A DNA stretch of 64,000 nt from positions 124,001 through 188,000 of the forward strand of contig NZ_SRIB01000002.1 of assembly GCF_004684055.1 (NCBI RefSeq), read 5' to 3'. Shown here piece after piece: positions 1 to 8,243 of the stretch. Numbering within the stretch: position 1 is the first letter of the stretch; each line of letters opens with the position of its first letter. The notes beneath the pieces are model-generated. The model was given only the letters and a program-made list of their open reading frames with translations, ran no database searches and was not told where the DNA came from. The position numbers and the translations under genes are program-made. The stretch is from Soehngenia longivitae (GTDB taxonomy: Bacteria; Bacillota; Clostridia; Tissierellales; Tissierellaceae).

Positions 1-1
1 A

Positions 2-376
2 TTTGGTGAACTCAGAGGTTGTATAGGCTCCACTTCTCCAATTAAAAATAATCTTGCTGAAGAGATAATATATTTTGCAGTAGAAGCTGGAACAAAAGAT
101 CCAAGATTTTCATCTGTCACAGAAGAAGAGCTTCCATTTTTATCTTACTCAGTAGATGTACTCATGCCAGCTCAAAAAGTGAAATCACTAAGTGAGCTTG
201 ATCCTAAAAAATATGGGGTAATCGTTGAAAGTGGATTTAGAAAAGGGCTGCTACTTCCAAATATTGAAGGGGTTGACACTGTAAGAGATCAAATAAGAAT
301 AGCTTTGAATAAAGCCGGTATTGGTGAACATGAAAAATACGAGATATCCAAATTTGAAGTCATAAGACATGGGTAG
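2..376 (+). CDS. amrA: AMMECR1-domain protein (AmmeMemoRadiSam system protein A), 5'-truncated
   Basis: The reading frame is open from base 2 to a TAG at 374-376, so only about the last 124 residues are present. The visible N-terminal part contains LRGCIG, the hallmark hexapeptide of the AMMECR1 family. The fragment ends in the usual alpha/beta region ([24 protein letters not shown]). In bacteria AMMECR1 proteins are encoded next to a Memo-like dioxygenase-fold protein and a radical SAM enzyme. The radical SAM partner follows directly here, which supports the call. The biochemical role of the system is unknown. The truncation is caused by the window edge. Confidence 0.88.
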   Translation, partial: FGELRGCIGSTSPIKNNLAEEIIYFAVEAGTKDPRFSSVTEEELPFLSYSVDVLMPAQKVKSLSELDPKKYGVIVESGFRKGLLLPNIEGVDTVRDQIRIALNKAGIGEHEKYEISKFEVIRHG

Positions 377-387
377 AGGTGTTTTAT

Positions 388-1362
388 ATGAAAGAAGCTA
401 AGTTTTATGAAAACAAAGGCGATTATGTAATTTGTAAGCTTTGCCCACATAACTGCAAAATTAAAAATGGCTCAACTGGAATATGCAAAGTCAGAAAAAA
501 CATCGATGGTGTACTTTACAGCACAAACTATGAAAAAATAACTTCAATCGGACTCGACCCAATTGAGAAAAAGCCACTTTATCACTTCTATCCAGGTACA
601 AAGATTTTTTCAATAGGAAGTTTCGGGTGTAATTTCAGATGTGACTATTGTCAAAATTACGAGATAGTTGAAGGCGAAGCATTGGCAATAGACTTGAGCA
701 TAGAAAAAATAATTCAATTAGAAGAAGAAACTAATTCAATTGGCATGGCATTTACTTACAATGAACCTACTATTTTTTACGAAATGGTAGAAGATTTAGC
801 TAAAGAGATGAGAAATAGAGGAAAGAAAAATGTACTTGTGACAAATGGGTTTATAAATAAAGAGCCACTTACACACCTTCTACCACTCATTGATGCTATG
901 AATATAGACTTAAAAGCGATGAGTGACGATTTTTACAAAAAAATATGCAAGGGAAAGTTAGACCCAGTACTTGAGACAATTAAACTTTCAGCAACTAAAA
1001 CTCACGTAGAAGTTACAACTCTTTTAATTGATGAGTACAATACAAGTGAAGAAGAAATCGAAAGGCTATCATATTTCCTCTCAAATATAGACAAAGACAT
1101 CGTCTTACATTTTTCACGATATTTTCCAAAACACAAGATGAACAATCCTGCTACAAACTTAAGCACACTCACAAAGGCAAAAGAGATAGCTAAAAAGCAT
1201 CTAAATTATGTGTACATAGGGAATGTATTTGGATTTGACAACTCCACTTATTGCCCTTATTGTAATTCTAAATTAATTGACAGGAACTTTAAAACACAAA
1301 TAGTTGGGATTGAAAAAAACAGGTGTTCTCATTGTGGGCAAGAGATTCCTATCATCTATTAA
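388..1362 (+). CDS. amrS: AmmeMemoRadiSam system radical SAM enzyme
   Basis: A 324-residue radical SAM protein. The [4Fe-4S] motif CxxxCxxC is seen as CNFRCDYC at about residues 81-88. An N-terminal cysteine cluster (CKLCPHNC, then GIC) and two C-terminal CxxC pairs (CPYC, CSHC) are typical of the AmrS subgroup, which resembles pyruvate formate-lyase activases. It should cleave S-adenosylmethionine to a 5'-deoxyadenosyl radical. Its substrate is unknown, but the family co-occurs with AMMECR1 and Memo proteins and AMMECR1 lies 11 bases upstream. I chose the ATG at 388, six bases after AGAGGTG, over an in-frame GTG at 379 that lies inside that ribosome binding site. Confidence 0.9.
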   Translation: MKEAKFYENKGDYVICKLCPHNCKIKNGSTGICKVRKNIDGVLYSTNYEKITSIGLDPIEKKPLYHFYPGTKIFSIGSFGCNFRCDYCQNYEIVEGEALAIDLSIEKIIQLEEETNSIGMAFTYNEPTIFYEMVEDLAKEMRNRGKKNVLVTNGFINKEPLTHLLPLIDAMNIDLKAMSDDFYKKICKGKLDPVLETIKLSATKTHVEVTTLLIDEYNTSEEEIERLSYFLSNIDKDIVLHFSRYFPKHKMNNPATNLSTLTKAKEIAKKHLNYVYIGNVFGFDNSTYCPYCNSKLIDRNFKTQIVGIEKNRCSHCGQEIPIIY

Positions 1363-1413
1363 AAAAAGTTTAGAAATAGTAAAATTTTTATTTAATTTTA
1401 GTAAGACATAAGT

Positions 1414-1419
1414 TATAAT
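1414..1419 (+). promoter_or_regulatory. Possible -10 box upstream of the PLP decarboxylase gene
   Basis: A TATAAT hexamer lies in the 104-base gap after amrS, with only a weak TTTAAT at 1391-1396 as a -35 partner, 17 bases away. It probably starts the operon that begins with the decarboxylase and tmk. Confidence is low because the whole gap is A/T rich. Confidence 0.4.
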
Positions 1420-1466
1420 TAAAACGTTGTTTAGTAACTCATATTTTAGGAGGTTGATAATTAGAG

Positions 1467-2879
1467 ATGAAAACACCTGTATTGGAAGCATTAACAAAAC
1501 TAATGGAAGAAAATAGTGTGTCTTTCCACATGCCAGGACATAAGGGCAGAAATTCACTTATTGAGTGGGGCAAATACATTCCTTACATTGACACAACAGA
1601 AACGGAAGGAATGGACAATTTACTTGAACCAAGGGGAGTAATTAAAGAATCACAAGAGTATGCTGCAAAAGTATTCGGGGCAAAATCGACTATATATGCA
1701 GTAAATGGTTCTACTGGGAGTATACACATAAGCCTTGCCGCAATAACAAAACCTGGAGATAAAGTTTTAATTCAGAGGAATTGTCACAAAGCAGTTTACA
1801 ATGCTTTGATTATAAATAGATTAAACCCTGTTTATGTTTATCCAAATTACAATAAAGATTACAATGTGTTGACAGGAGTATATCCAGAAGATATTGATGA
1901 AGCTTTGGCTAATGATAAAACAATCAAAGCTGTTGTTTTGACATACCCTAATTACTATGGAGTTTGCTCAGATTTAAAGACAATAGCAGAAATAGTGCAT
2001 AAACACAACAGGATATTGATGGTTGATGAAGCCCATGGGCCACATCTAACATTTTCAGATAAATTGCCTATGTCAGCGTTGGAATCAGGAGCTGATATAG
2101 TAATTCAGAGCACTCATAAGACCTTACCAAGCTTTACGCAAACCTCATTAATTCATGTTGGATCTGATAGGATAGATTTAAATAAATTAAGAGATAGATT
2201 TCAATTGTTTACAACTACTAGCCCATCGTATTTATTCACATTGTCAAATGAGATATCAATTGCGTATATGGACGGCGAAGGAAGACAAAAGCTTGATTAT
2301 ACGATAAGAAAAATTGATGAGACAATAGAAAGATTAAAGAAAATAGACAGAGTAAATGTATTTACTGGCGATATAAATGATGAAACAATCTATGCTAAGG
2401 ACAATACCAAACTACTCATAAGTATAGATGGAATGACTGGAGCAAATTTAAAAAAGAAGATGTACAAGGAGCATAATATAAGGCTAGAGATGGCAGACTA
2501 TTACTATGCATTAATATTAACAAGTGCTATGAATACAGAAGAGGATTTTGAAAAAGCAATAAAGGCCATTGAAGAAATAGCTAAAAATGAACCATATCAA
2601 GAAATCAACAGAGTAAGCATAAAAATGCCAACTCCTAAGGTTAGGACATTACCTTATGAAGCATACTTTAGTTCAAAACAACAATTAAAAATAGAAGATG
2701 CAGTTGGTAAGATTGCTGCAGCTCCTGTTATCCCATATCCACCTGGGATTCCATTGATGGTTCCAGGAGAAGAAATAACTAAAGAGATATCAGAACATCT
2801 ATATTTCTTGATGGAAAACGGCATAGAAGTAGTCGGACTTATGGGAGAAAACAAGGATAGCATAGTGGTTGTAGAATAG
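1467..2879 (+). CDS. Fold-type I PLP-dependent Orn/Lys/Arg decarboxylase family protein (YaaO/SpeA type)
   Basis: A 470-residue member of the short Orn/Lys/Arg decarboxylase major-domain family. The N-terminus has the family motif FHMPGHKGR (about residues 21-29). DEAHGPH and STHKT mark the PLP site; the lysine of STHKT (about residue 218) is the expected Schiff base. A PYPPGIP motif is near the C-terminus. The likely reaction is decarboxylation of arginine or lysine to a polyamine precursor, but the substrate cannot be read from sequence. It precedes tmk as yaaO does in B. subtilis. AGGAGG at 1448-1453 is 13 bases from the ATG, unusually far, but an in-frame stop at 1458-1460 excludes any earlier start. 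Confidence 0.88.
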   Translation: MKTPVLEALTKLMEENSVSFHMPGHKGRNSLIEWGKYIPYIDTTETEGMDNLLEPRGVIKESQEYAAKVFGAKSTIYAVNGSTGSIHISLAAITKPGDKVLIQRNCHKAVYNALIINRLNPVYVYPNYNKDYNVLTGVYPEDIDEALANDKTIKAVVLTYPNYYGVCSDLKTIAEIVHKHNRILMVDEAHGPHLTFSDKLPMSALESGADIVIQSTHKTLPSFTQTSLIHVGSDRIDLNKLRDRFQLFTTTSPSYLFTLSNEISIAYMDGEGRQKLDYTIRKIDETIERLKKIDRVNVFTGDINDETIYAKDNTKLLISIDGMTGANLKKKMYKEHNIRLEMADYYYALILTSAMNTEEDFEKAIKAIEEIAKNEPYQEINRVSIKMPTPKVRTLPYEAYFSSKQQLKIEDAVGKIAAAPVIPYPPGIPLMVPGEEITKEISEHLYFLMENGIEVVGLMGENKDSIVVVE

Positions 2880-2890
2880 GAGCTGTTTAA

Positions 2891-3526
2891 ATGGAAGGCT
2901 TATTTATTACACTTGAAGGACCAGATGGCTCAGGAAAGTCAACTATTGCCAATTTACTTGGAGAGTATTTTAAAAAACTGGGTACAAATTATACCATAAC
3001 CAGAGAACCTGGCGGAACTCAAATTGGTGAGAAAATTCGGGATATAATAGTTGACAATAAAAATTCGGCAATGGGTGCAGAAACAGAAGCTCTTCTATTT
3101 GCAGCCTCTCGTGCTCAACATGTACATGAAAAGATATTACCAAGCTTAGAAGAAGGAAAAGTTGTTGTGTGCGATAGATTTTTATTTTCAAGTCTAGCAT
3201 ACCAAGGTATAGGCAGAGGACTTGGAGTAGAAAGAGTGAAGATGATAAATGAATTTGGACTCAGAGGAATAAAACCTGATTTAATCATATTTTTTGATTG
3301 CAATCCGACTCTTACCATTATTAGAAAGACAAAAAGCGGTGGGGACAGGTTGGAACTATTAGGGAATGAATTTCATCAAAGAGTTTATGAAGGCTATAAA
3401 GAGATAATCAAAATGTATCCCGAGAATGTCGAGATAATTGATGCTAAAAAACCAATCAAAGAGGTGTATGAGGATGTAGTAAAACTTATAGATACACTTC
3501 TTAAGGAAAGGAAGGGATTAGAATGA
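2891..3526 (+). CDS. tmk: Thymidylate kinase
   Basis: A 211-residue dTMP kinase that makes dTDP from dTMP and ATP in the dTTP pathway. The P-loop EGPDGSGKST is at residues 8-17, the dTMP-binding REPGGT follows, and DRFLFSSLAYQG is the conserved DRY/H region. The length matches the family. It begins 11 bases after the decarboxylase and its TGA overlaps the ATG of the first darA copy, so the genes are probably translationally coupled. The position between yaaO-like and yaaQ-like genes is the B. subtilis order. Confidence 0.96.
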   Translation: MEGLFITLEGPDGSGKSTIANLLGEYFKKLGTNYTITREPGGTQIGEKIRDIIVDNKNSAMGAETEALLFAASRAQHVHEKILPSLEEGKVVVCDRFLFSSLAYQGIGRGLGVERVKMINEFGLRGIKPDLIIFFDCNPTLTIIRKTKSGGDRLELLGNEFHQRVYEGYKEIIKMYPENVEIIDAKKPIKEVYEDVVKLIDTLLKERKGLE

Positions 3527-3849
3527 AACTTATAATCGCCATAGTTCAAGATCAAGATGCACCTAGCTTAATAGAAGAGCTCATGGATAAAGACTTTAGG
3601 GTTACAAAACTAGCATCCACAGGAGGGTTTTTAAAAGCAGGAAATACAACACTTTTAAGTGGAGTAGAAGATGATAAAGTAGATGAAGTATTAAAGATAA
3701 TAGAAGATAATTGCAAGACACGCGATATAACCACATCACTTCTCACTGTGACTATGCCAGGAGACACTTATATGCCTTACCCACTGGAAGTTAGAGTAGG
3801 AGGAGCAACTGTATTTATAGTGGAAGTGGAAAAATACATGCGAGTCTAG
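3523..3849 (+). CDS. darA: Cyclic-di-AMP receptor DarA/PstA, copy 1
   Basis: A 108-residue PII-like protein of the YaaQ/DarA/PstA family, which binds c-di-AMP as a trimer. The sequence shows the conserved KLASTGGFLKAGNTTLLSG stretch at about residues 28-46, EDDKVDEVL, and the C-terminal GGATVFIVEVEKY. The length agrees with characterised DarA proteins (about 109 residues). Its ATG overlaps the tmk stop. A second copy follows after ten bases, giving an unusual tandem pair. The downstream target of DarA is not established. Confidence 0.93.
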   Translation: MKLIIAIVQDQDAPSLIEELMDKDFRVTKLASTGGFLKAGNTTLLSGVEDDKVDEVLKIIEDNCKTRDITTSLLTVTMPGDTYMPYPLEVRVGGATVFIVEVEKYMRV

Positions 3850-3859
3850 GAGGAATATT

Positions 3860-4141
3860 ATGAAACTAATCATAGCTATAATACAGGATGAACATGCAAA
3901 TAAAGTAATAAGGGAGTTAACAGATAATAAATTTAGAGTTACAAAATTAGCATCCACGGGAGGATTTTTAAAATCAGGGAACACCACACTTTTGATTGGC
4001 TCTGAAGATGACAAAGTCGATTTTGTAGAGGAGATATTCAGAAAGCACTCTAATAAAAACAATGTAAAATCAGACAAAGGAGAAGTAAAAGTAGCCGCAA
4101 ATTTATTTATCATACCTGTTGAGGACTATAGAAAGTTTTAA
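3860..4141 (+). CDS. Cyclic-di-AMP receptor DarA/PstA-like, copy 2
   Basis: A 93-residue paralogue of the preceding gene. It keeps KLASTGGFLKSGNTTLLIGSEDDKVD almost unchanged but is about 15 residues shorter. The shortening falls in the region between that motif and the C-terminal strand (ANLFIIPVEDY). In PII-like folds this region is the long B-loop, so the second copy probably has a trimmed loop. AGGAGG at 3848-3853 gives it its own strong ribosome binding site. It may bind c-di-AMP with altered partner contacts or form mixed trimers with copy 1; both ideas are inference. Confidence 0.88.
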   Translation: MKLIIAIIQDEHANKVIRELTDNKFRVTKLASTGGFLKSGNTTLLIGSEDDKVDFVEEIFRKHSNKNNVKSDKGEVKVAANLFIIPVEDYRKF

Positions 4142-4151
4142 TGGTGAGAGA

Positions 4152-5135
4152 ATGAATTACGATGATATTGTTGGGCATAAAATAGAGATAGAAAGCCTTC
4201 AAAGAGCTATAAAAAATGATCATGTAAGCCATTTTTACCTCTTTGAAGGCGAAAAAGGAATAGGCAAAAAGACCACTGCAAAGGTATTTGCAAAACATAT
4301 ATTATGTAAGAGTAAAAAATATGAAGGACCATGCGAAGTTTGCAGCTCTTGCAGAAAATTTGAATCTGGGTCTCACCCTGATTATTTGGAGATTTCTCCT
4401 ACAAATGGCATGATAAGAAAAAATGAAATAGAAAATTTGATTAAAGAGATTTCCTTTAGTCCATTTGAATCAGCTAAAAAAGTCATTTTAATTGACGATG
4501 CTGAAAAGATGAATAAAGAAAGTCAAAATGCACTTCTAAAGACTTTAGAAGAACCGCCAACTTACATAAATCTAATACTTGTAAGCTCCAACTCTAAACT
4601 GCTCTTAAACACAATACTATCTCGAGCCGAGAAAATTCATTTTAAATCTATCAATGTTAATGACATGGTAGAATATCTGATAAAAAGAGAAAATGTTCCT
4701 CTAGAAAGAGCTAAGCTTATAGCAGACTTCTCTCAAGGGTCTATTGGCAGAGCTTTTGAGCTTATTAAATCAGAGGAGTTCATTAAGCTAAGGGATGATG
4801 TAATAAACTTAGTAGATAACTGTATTTTTGGACGAGAATACATGGTGTTTGAGTTGAGCGAAAGATTCACTAAAACAAAAGAAATTGCAAATGATGTACT
4901 ATTAATACTTCTTTTACACCTTAGGGATATTTATTTTTACAAATTTACTCAAGATGACAAACTTTTGATAAATAAAGACAAATTAGAGTTCATTAAAAAA
5001 CATTCAATTTTGGAATTTGGGAAAATAAATGATATAATAGAGAAGATATATTATGCCAAAGAGAGCATTGATTTAAATGTAAATAGAGAGCTCTTGATAG
5101 AGACATTATTTTTTAACATACAGGAGGAGTATTGA
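4152..5135 (+). CDS. holB: DNA polymerase III subunit delta prime
   Basis: A clamp-loader subunit of about 327 residues. It begins MNYDDIVGHKIEIESLQRAI, carries a P-loop-like GEKGIGKKTTAKVF, and has the zinc module CxxxxxxCxxC (CKSKKYEGPCEVCSSC). It also has DDAEKM and the sensor-like LLKTLEEPP. The call rests on these and on the position between yaaQ-like and ricT genes. I chose the ATG at 4152, which follows GGTGAG, rather than an earlier in-frame start that overlaps the previous gene. The TGA overlaps the ATG of ricT by one base. Confidence 0.92.
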   Translation: MNYDDIVGHKIEIESLQRAIKNDHVSHFYLFEGEKGIGKKTTAKVFAKHILCKSKKYEGPCEVCSSCRKFESGSHPDYLEISPTNGMIRKNEIENLIKEISFSPFESAKKVILIDDAEKMNKESQNALLKTLEEPPTYINLILVSSNSKLLLNTILSRAEKIHFKSINVNDMVEYLIKRENVPLERAKLIADFSQGSIGRAFELIKSEEFIKLRDDVINLVDNCIFGREYMVFELSERFTKTKEIANDVLLILLLHLRDIYFYKFTQDDKLLINKDKLEFIKKHSILEFGKINDIIEKIYYAKESIDLNVNRELLIETLFFNIQEEY

Positions 5136-6013
5136 TGGTAAAAGTAGTTGGAGTTCGATTTAAAAAATCTGGCAAGATTTATTATTTCGATCCAGATGAT
5201 TTAGATATAAAAATGAATGATTTTGTCATAGTTGAAACAGCTCGAGGAATAGAATTTGGACTAGCTGTTATTGGCTCAAAGATGGTTGATGAATCTGAAA
5301 TAGTAGCACCGCTTAAAAAAGTACTCAGAATTGCAACAGATGAGGACTTCGAAAAATATAGAGAGAACAGACAAAAAGCCAAAGAAGCTTTGAAGATATG
5401 CGAAGAGAAGTCAAAAGAACATGGTTTAGATATGAAATTGATAGACGCTGAGTTCACTTTTGATGAAAATAAAGTTATATTCTATTTTACGGCTGATGGA
5501 AGAGTAGATTTTAGGGAATTAGTTAAAGATTTAGCTTCTATTTTCAGGATGAGAATTGAACTAAGACAAATTGGAGTCAGAGATGAATCTAAGATGGTAG
5601 GTGGACTCGGGCCATGTGGACAACCTGTATGCTGCTCTAGATTTTTATCTGAATTTACACCGGTTTCAATTAATATGGCTAAAGAGCAGAGCTTGTCTTT
5701 GAATCCTACAAAGATATCAGGACTATGTGGGAGACTTATGTGCTGCTTAAAGTATGAAGAAGAAGCATATAAAGATATACTGAAAGGTATGCCTGAAATC
5801 GGCCAAATCATAAAAACCGAACTAGGTGAAGGAGTAGTAGTAGATAGGCAAACCATACAAAGTAAAGTAAAGGCCAAAGTGAAATTAGAAGATGGCACAG
5901 AAGATTTATTACATTTTGATTTAAAAGATATTGAAATCACTGATAAATTTGATCAAAGTTATAGGAAAGCAGATGAGAAAACAGATGAAGAAATTAAATT
6001 ATTAGAAGAATAA
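5135..6013 (+). CDS. ricT: RicT (YaaT), PSP1-domain iron-sulfur protein of the Y-complex
   Basis: A 292-residue PSP1-domain protein. The cysteine-rich core GPCGQPVCCSRF, followed by GLCGRLMCCLKYE, matches YaaT. In B. subtilis YaaT acts with YmcA and YlbF as an Fe-S complex that modulates RNase Y processing and phosphorelay activation. YmcA/YlbF partners are not in the window. AGGAGG at 5122-5127 lies seven bases before ATG 5135; a TTG three bases earlier is less likely. holB and ricT overlap by one base (TGATG), indicating co-translation. Confidence 0.93.
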   Translation: MVKVVGVRFKKSGKIYYFDPDDLDIKMNDFVIVETARGIEFGLAVIGSKMVDESEIVAPLKKVLRIATDEDFEKYRENRQKAKEALKICEEKSKEHGLDMKLIDAEFTFDENKVIFYFTADGRVDFRELVKDLASIFRMRIELRQIGVRDESKMVGGLGPCGQPVCCSRFLSEFTPVSINMAKEQSLSLNPTKISGLCGRLMCCLKYEEEAYKDILKGMPEIGQIIKTELGEGVVVDRQTIQSKVKAKVKLEDGTEDLLHFDLKDIEITDKFDQSYRKADEKTDEEIKLLEE

Positions 6014-6051
6014 TATACTTTTAATTTTATTGCTTTTCTGTTAGAATATAG

Positions 6052-6252
<201 letters not shown>

Positions 6253-6265
6253 TACTTATTAAACT

Positions 6266-6289
6266 AAAAGACCCGTTTGGGTCTTTTTG
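6266..6289 (+). terminator. Rho-independent terminator after ferredoxin
   Basis: The stem AAAAGACCC / GGGTCTTTT with loop GTTT runs into a T tract. It closes the ferredoxin transcript 13 bases after the stop codon. Confidence 0.88.
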
Positions 6290-6305
6290 TGTATAGGAGA
6301 GAAAT

Positions 6306-7037
6306 ATGAATTTAAAAAAAGATTTAAGAAATATACAATTGGATTATGTGCCAGGAACAAATCATAAGATATATCAAGATAGAGATAGTTTCTCATTTGG
6401 AGTTGACTCCATAATTCTTTCAAGCTTTTCAAAGCCAAAAGGGGTAGTATTTGACTTAGGCACAGGAAATGGTATTATACCATTGAGAATTGCAAACAAA
6501 ATTGAAATAGAAAAGATATATGGGATAGAAATACAAAAAGAAGTTTATGAACTCGCAAAAAAGAGCATTGAGATTAACAACTTAACTGATAAAATAGAAT
6601 TGATAAATGAAGATATCAACAATTTACCCAGTCTATTTCCTAAATCATGTGCTGACACCATAATCACTAATCCGCCTTATATGAAATTGGGGAATGCTTT
6701 GATAAATGAAAGTAAAAATCATGCAGTAGCTAGACATGAGATTTACATATCACTGGAAAAACTAATTGAAATCGCTAATTATTTATTAAAACCAAACGGA
6801 AAAATTTTTATGATACATAGACCAAATAGAATGGTAGATGTGATTTACTTTATGAGGCATTATAAAATTGAACCTAAGTGCATGAGAATGGTAAAACCAA
6901 AGCCCTCTTTAAGCCCAAACCTTTTCTTAGTTGAAGGCGTAAAAGGAGGCAATAAAGAATTAAAAATATTAAATGAATTATCAGTATATGATGAGGATGG
7001 GAAATACACTAAAGAATTACTGGAAATGTATAAATAG
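6306..7037 (+). CDS. tRNA1(Val) adenine(37)-N6-methyltransferase-like protein (YabB/TrmN6 family)
   Basis: A 243-residue class I SAM-dependent methyltransferase. The SAM-binding motif I is VFDLGTGNGIIPL (about residues 48-60) and the catalytic NPPY motif (TNPPYMKLG) is at about residue 120, typical of N6-adenine methyltransferases. It sits immediately before rsmI, as yabB does in B. subtilis. By homology it would modify a tRNA adenosine; the exact tRNA and position cannot be confirmed. AGGAGA lies just upstream of the ATG. Confidence 0.88.
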   Translation: MNLKKDLRNIQLDYVPGTNHKIYQDRDSFSFGVDSIILSSFSKPKGVVFDLGTGNGIIPLRIANKIEIEKIYGIEIQKEVYELAKKSIEINNLTDKIELINEDINNLPSLFPKSCADTIITNPPYMKLGNALINESKNHAVARHEIYISLEKLIEIANYLLKPNGKIFMIHRPNRMVDVIYFMRHYKIEPKCMRMVKPKPSLSPNLFLVEGVKGGNKELKILNELSVYDEDGKYTKELLEMYK

Positions 7038-7046
7038 GAGATAAAA

Positions 7047-7862
7047 ATGGCAGGAACATTATATATTTGTCCAACCCCTATTGGGAACTTAACAGACATG
7101 ACATTTAGAATAATAGATACTTTGAAAAAAGTTGACTTGATAGCAGCAGAGGATACGAGACATTCTATAAAGCTATTAAATCATTTTGAAATAAAAAAAC
7201 CAATGACTAGCTACCACAAGTACAATATCACACAAAAAAGTGATTATTTAATCAATAAATTAAAAGAGGGCTTAGATATTGCTCTAATTTCAGATGCAGG
7301 TATGCCTGGTATATCTGACCCAGGCGAAGAACTCATAAGGCTAGCCATTGAAGAAAATATAAATGTGATCGTGTTACCCGGACCAAGTGCATTTCTATTG
7401 GCATTAGTAAAATCTGGATTACCTACAAATAGATTTTGCTTTGAAGGTTTTTTACCATCAAAGGCCAATGAGAGAAAGAAAAGACTAATAGAAATAAAAG
7501 AAGAACAAAGGACAACAGTGTTTTATGAGGCACCGCATAGGATAATTGAATTTTTAGAAGACATGAAAGAAATATTTGGGGACAGATCGATTTCTTTATC
7601 GAGAGAGTTGACTAAAGTGTACGAAGAAACACTAAGGGGTAAAATAAGTGAAATTCTCTTAGATATTAAAGACAGAGAATTAAAAGGTGAAATAGTAGTA
7701 GTAGTAGAAGGCTATAAAAGTGAAGCAAAAGAAATCGATATAAAAGCTGAATTAGAAAAGTTAAGAGCAGAAGGTGTATCAAACAAAAAAGCGGTTGAAA
7801 TGGTAGCCAAGGAATTCAACTTGCCAAAAAATAAAGTGTATAAAGTGAGTTTAGACAAATAA
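7047..7862 (+). CDS. rsmI: 16S rRNA (cytidine(1402)-2'-O)-methyltransferase RsmI
   Basis: A 271-residue tetrapyrrole-methylase-fold enzyme that 2'-O-methylates C1402 of 16S rRNA in the decoding centre. Visible motifs are LYICPTPIGNLTDMTFR at the N-terminus, AAEDTRHSIKLLNHF, ISDAGMPGISDPG, LPGPSAFLLALVKSG and FEGFLP. The C-terminal KKAVEMVAKEFNLPKNKVY is the helix-turn region usual in the family. It is preceded by AGGAG and follows the YabB-like gene by nine bases. Confidence 0.95.
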   Translation: MAGTLYICPTPIGNLTDMTFRIIDTLKKVDLIAAEDTRHSIKLLNHFEIKKPMTSYHKYNITQKSDYLINKLKEGLDIALISDAGMPGISDPGEELIRLAIEENINVIVLPGPSAFLLALVKSGLPTNRFCFEGFLPSKANERKKRLIEIKEEQRTTVFYEAPHRIIEFLEDMKEIFGDRSISLSRELTKVYEETLRGKISEILLDIKDRELKGEIVVVVEGYKSEAKEIDIKAELEKLRAEGVSNKKAVEMVAKEFNLPKNKVYKVSLDK

Positions 7863-7865
7863 AAA

Positions 7866-7890
7866 AAGAGCACTTATTTCTAAGTGCTTT
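7866..7890. terminator. Stem-loop between convergent rsmI and abrB
   Basis: The stem AGCACTTA / TAAGTGCT with loop TTTC is flanked by an A tract on one side and a short T tract on the other. It can serve both converging transcripts, although the T tract on the + strand is short. Confidence 0.7.
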
Positions 7891-7895
7891 ATGAC

Positions 7896-8138
7896 CTACT
7901 TTTTGGATAATTCTTTAATGCAATTTGGGCATACATTTTTGCCTCTATACTCGATGACATCTTTAGTTTCATTACAGAAAACACAAGAAGGAGAGAATTT
8001 TCTTAAGATTATTTTGTCATCTTCTACAAAGATTTCCAAAGAATCCTTGACGGCTATGTCTAAAGTTCTTCTCAGCTCTATTGGAATTACAATTCTGCCG
8101 AGCTCATCAACTTTTCTAACTATACCTGTTGATTTCAT
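7896..8138 (-). CDS. abrB: AbrB/SpoVT-family transition-state regulator
   Basis: An 80-residue protein. The N-terminal swapped-hairpin DNA-binding domain reads MKSTGIVRKVDELGRIVIPIELRRTL, the AbrB signature. The C-terminal half has two CxxC pairs (CVFCNETKD, CPNCIKEL), which suggest a small metal-binding module. AbrB proteins repress post-exponential genes in B. subtilis. AGGAGG precedes the ATG on the minus strand and a good promoter lies upstream. The gene is convergent with rsmI and divergent from nurA, its usual neighbourhood next to metS. Confidence 0.93.
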   Translation of the reverse strand: MKSTGIVRKVDELGRIVIPIELRRTLDIAVKDSLEIFVEDDKIILRKFSPSCVFCNETKDVIEYRGKNVCPNCIKELSKK

Positions 8139-8177
8139 ATTACCACCTCCTGTGGATTTACATAACTTCTTACTATA

Positions 8178-8206
8178 ATATTAACATATTTGTAAAATAA
8201 AGTCAA
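8178..8206 (-). promoter_or_regulatory. Promoter of abrB
   Basis: On the minus strand TTGACT (8201-8206) is separated by 17 bases from TAATAT (8178-8183). The expected start point leaves a short leader before the AGGAGG and the abrB ATG. Confidence 0.65.
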
Positions 8207-8243
8207 TGCTTTTTCGTAATAATATATTAAAGTAGGTGTGGAT

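Noticed and set aside
7891-8178. Plus-strand ORF opposite abrB
   Set aside because: It is the antisense shadow of a clear AbrB gene and lacks a ribosome binding site or family features.
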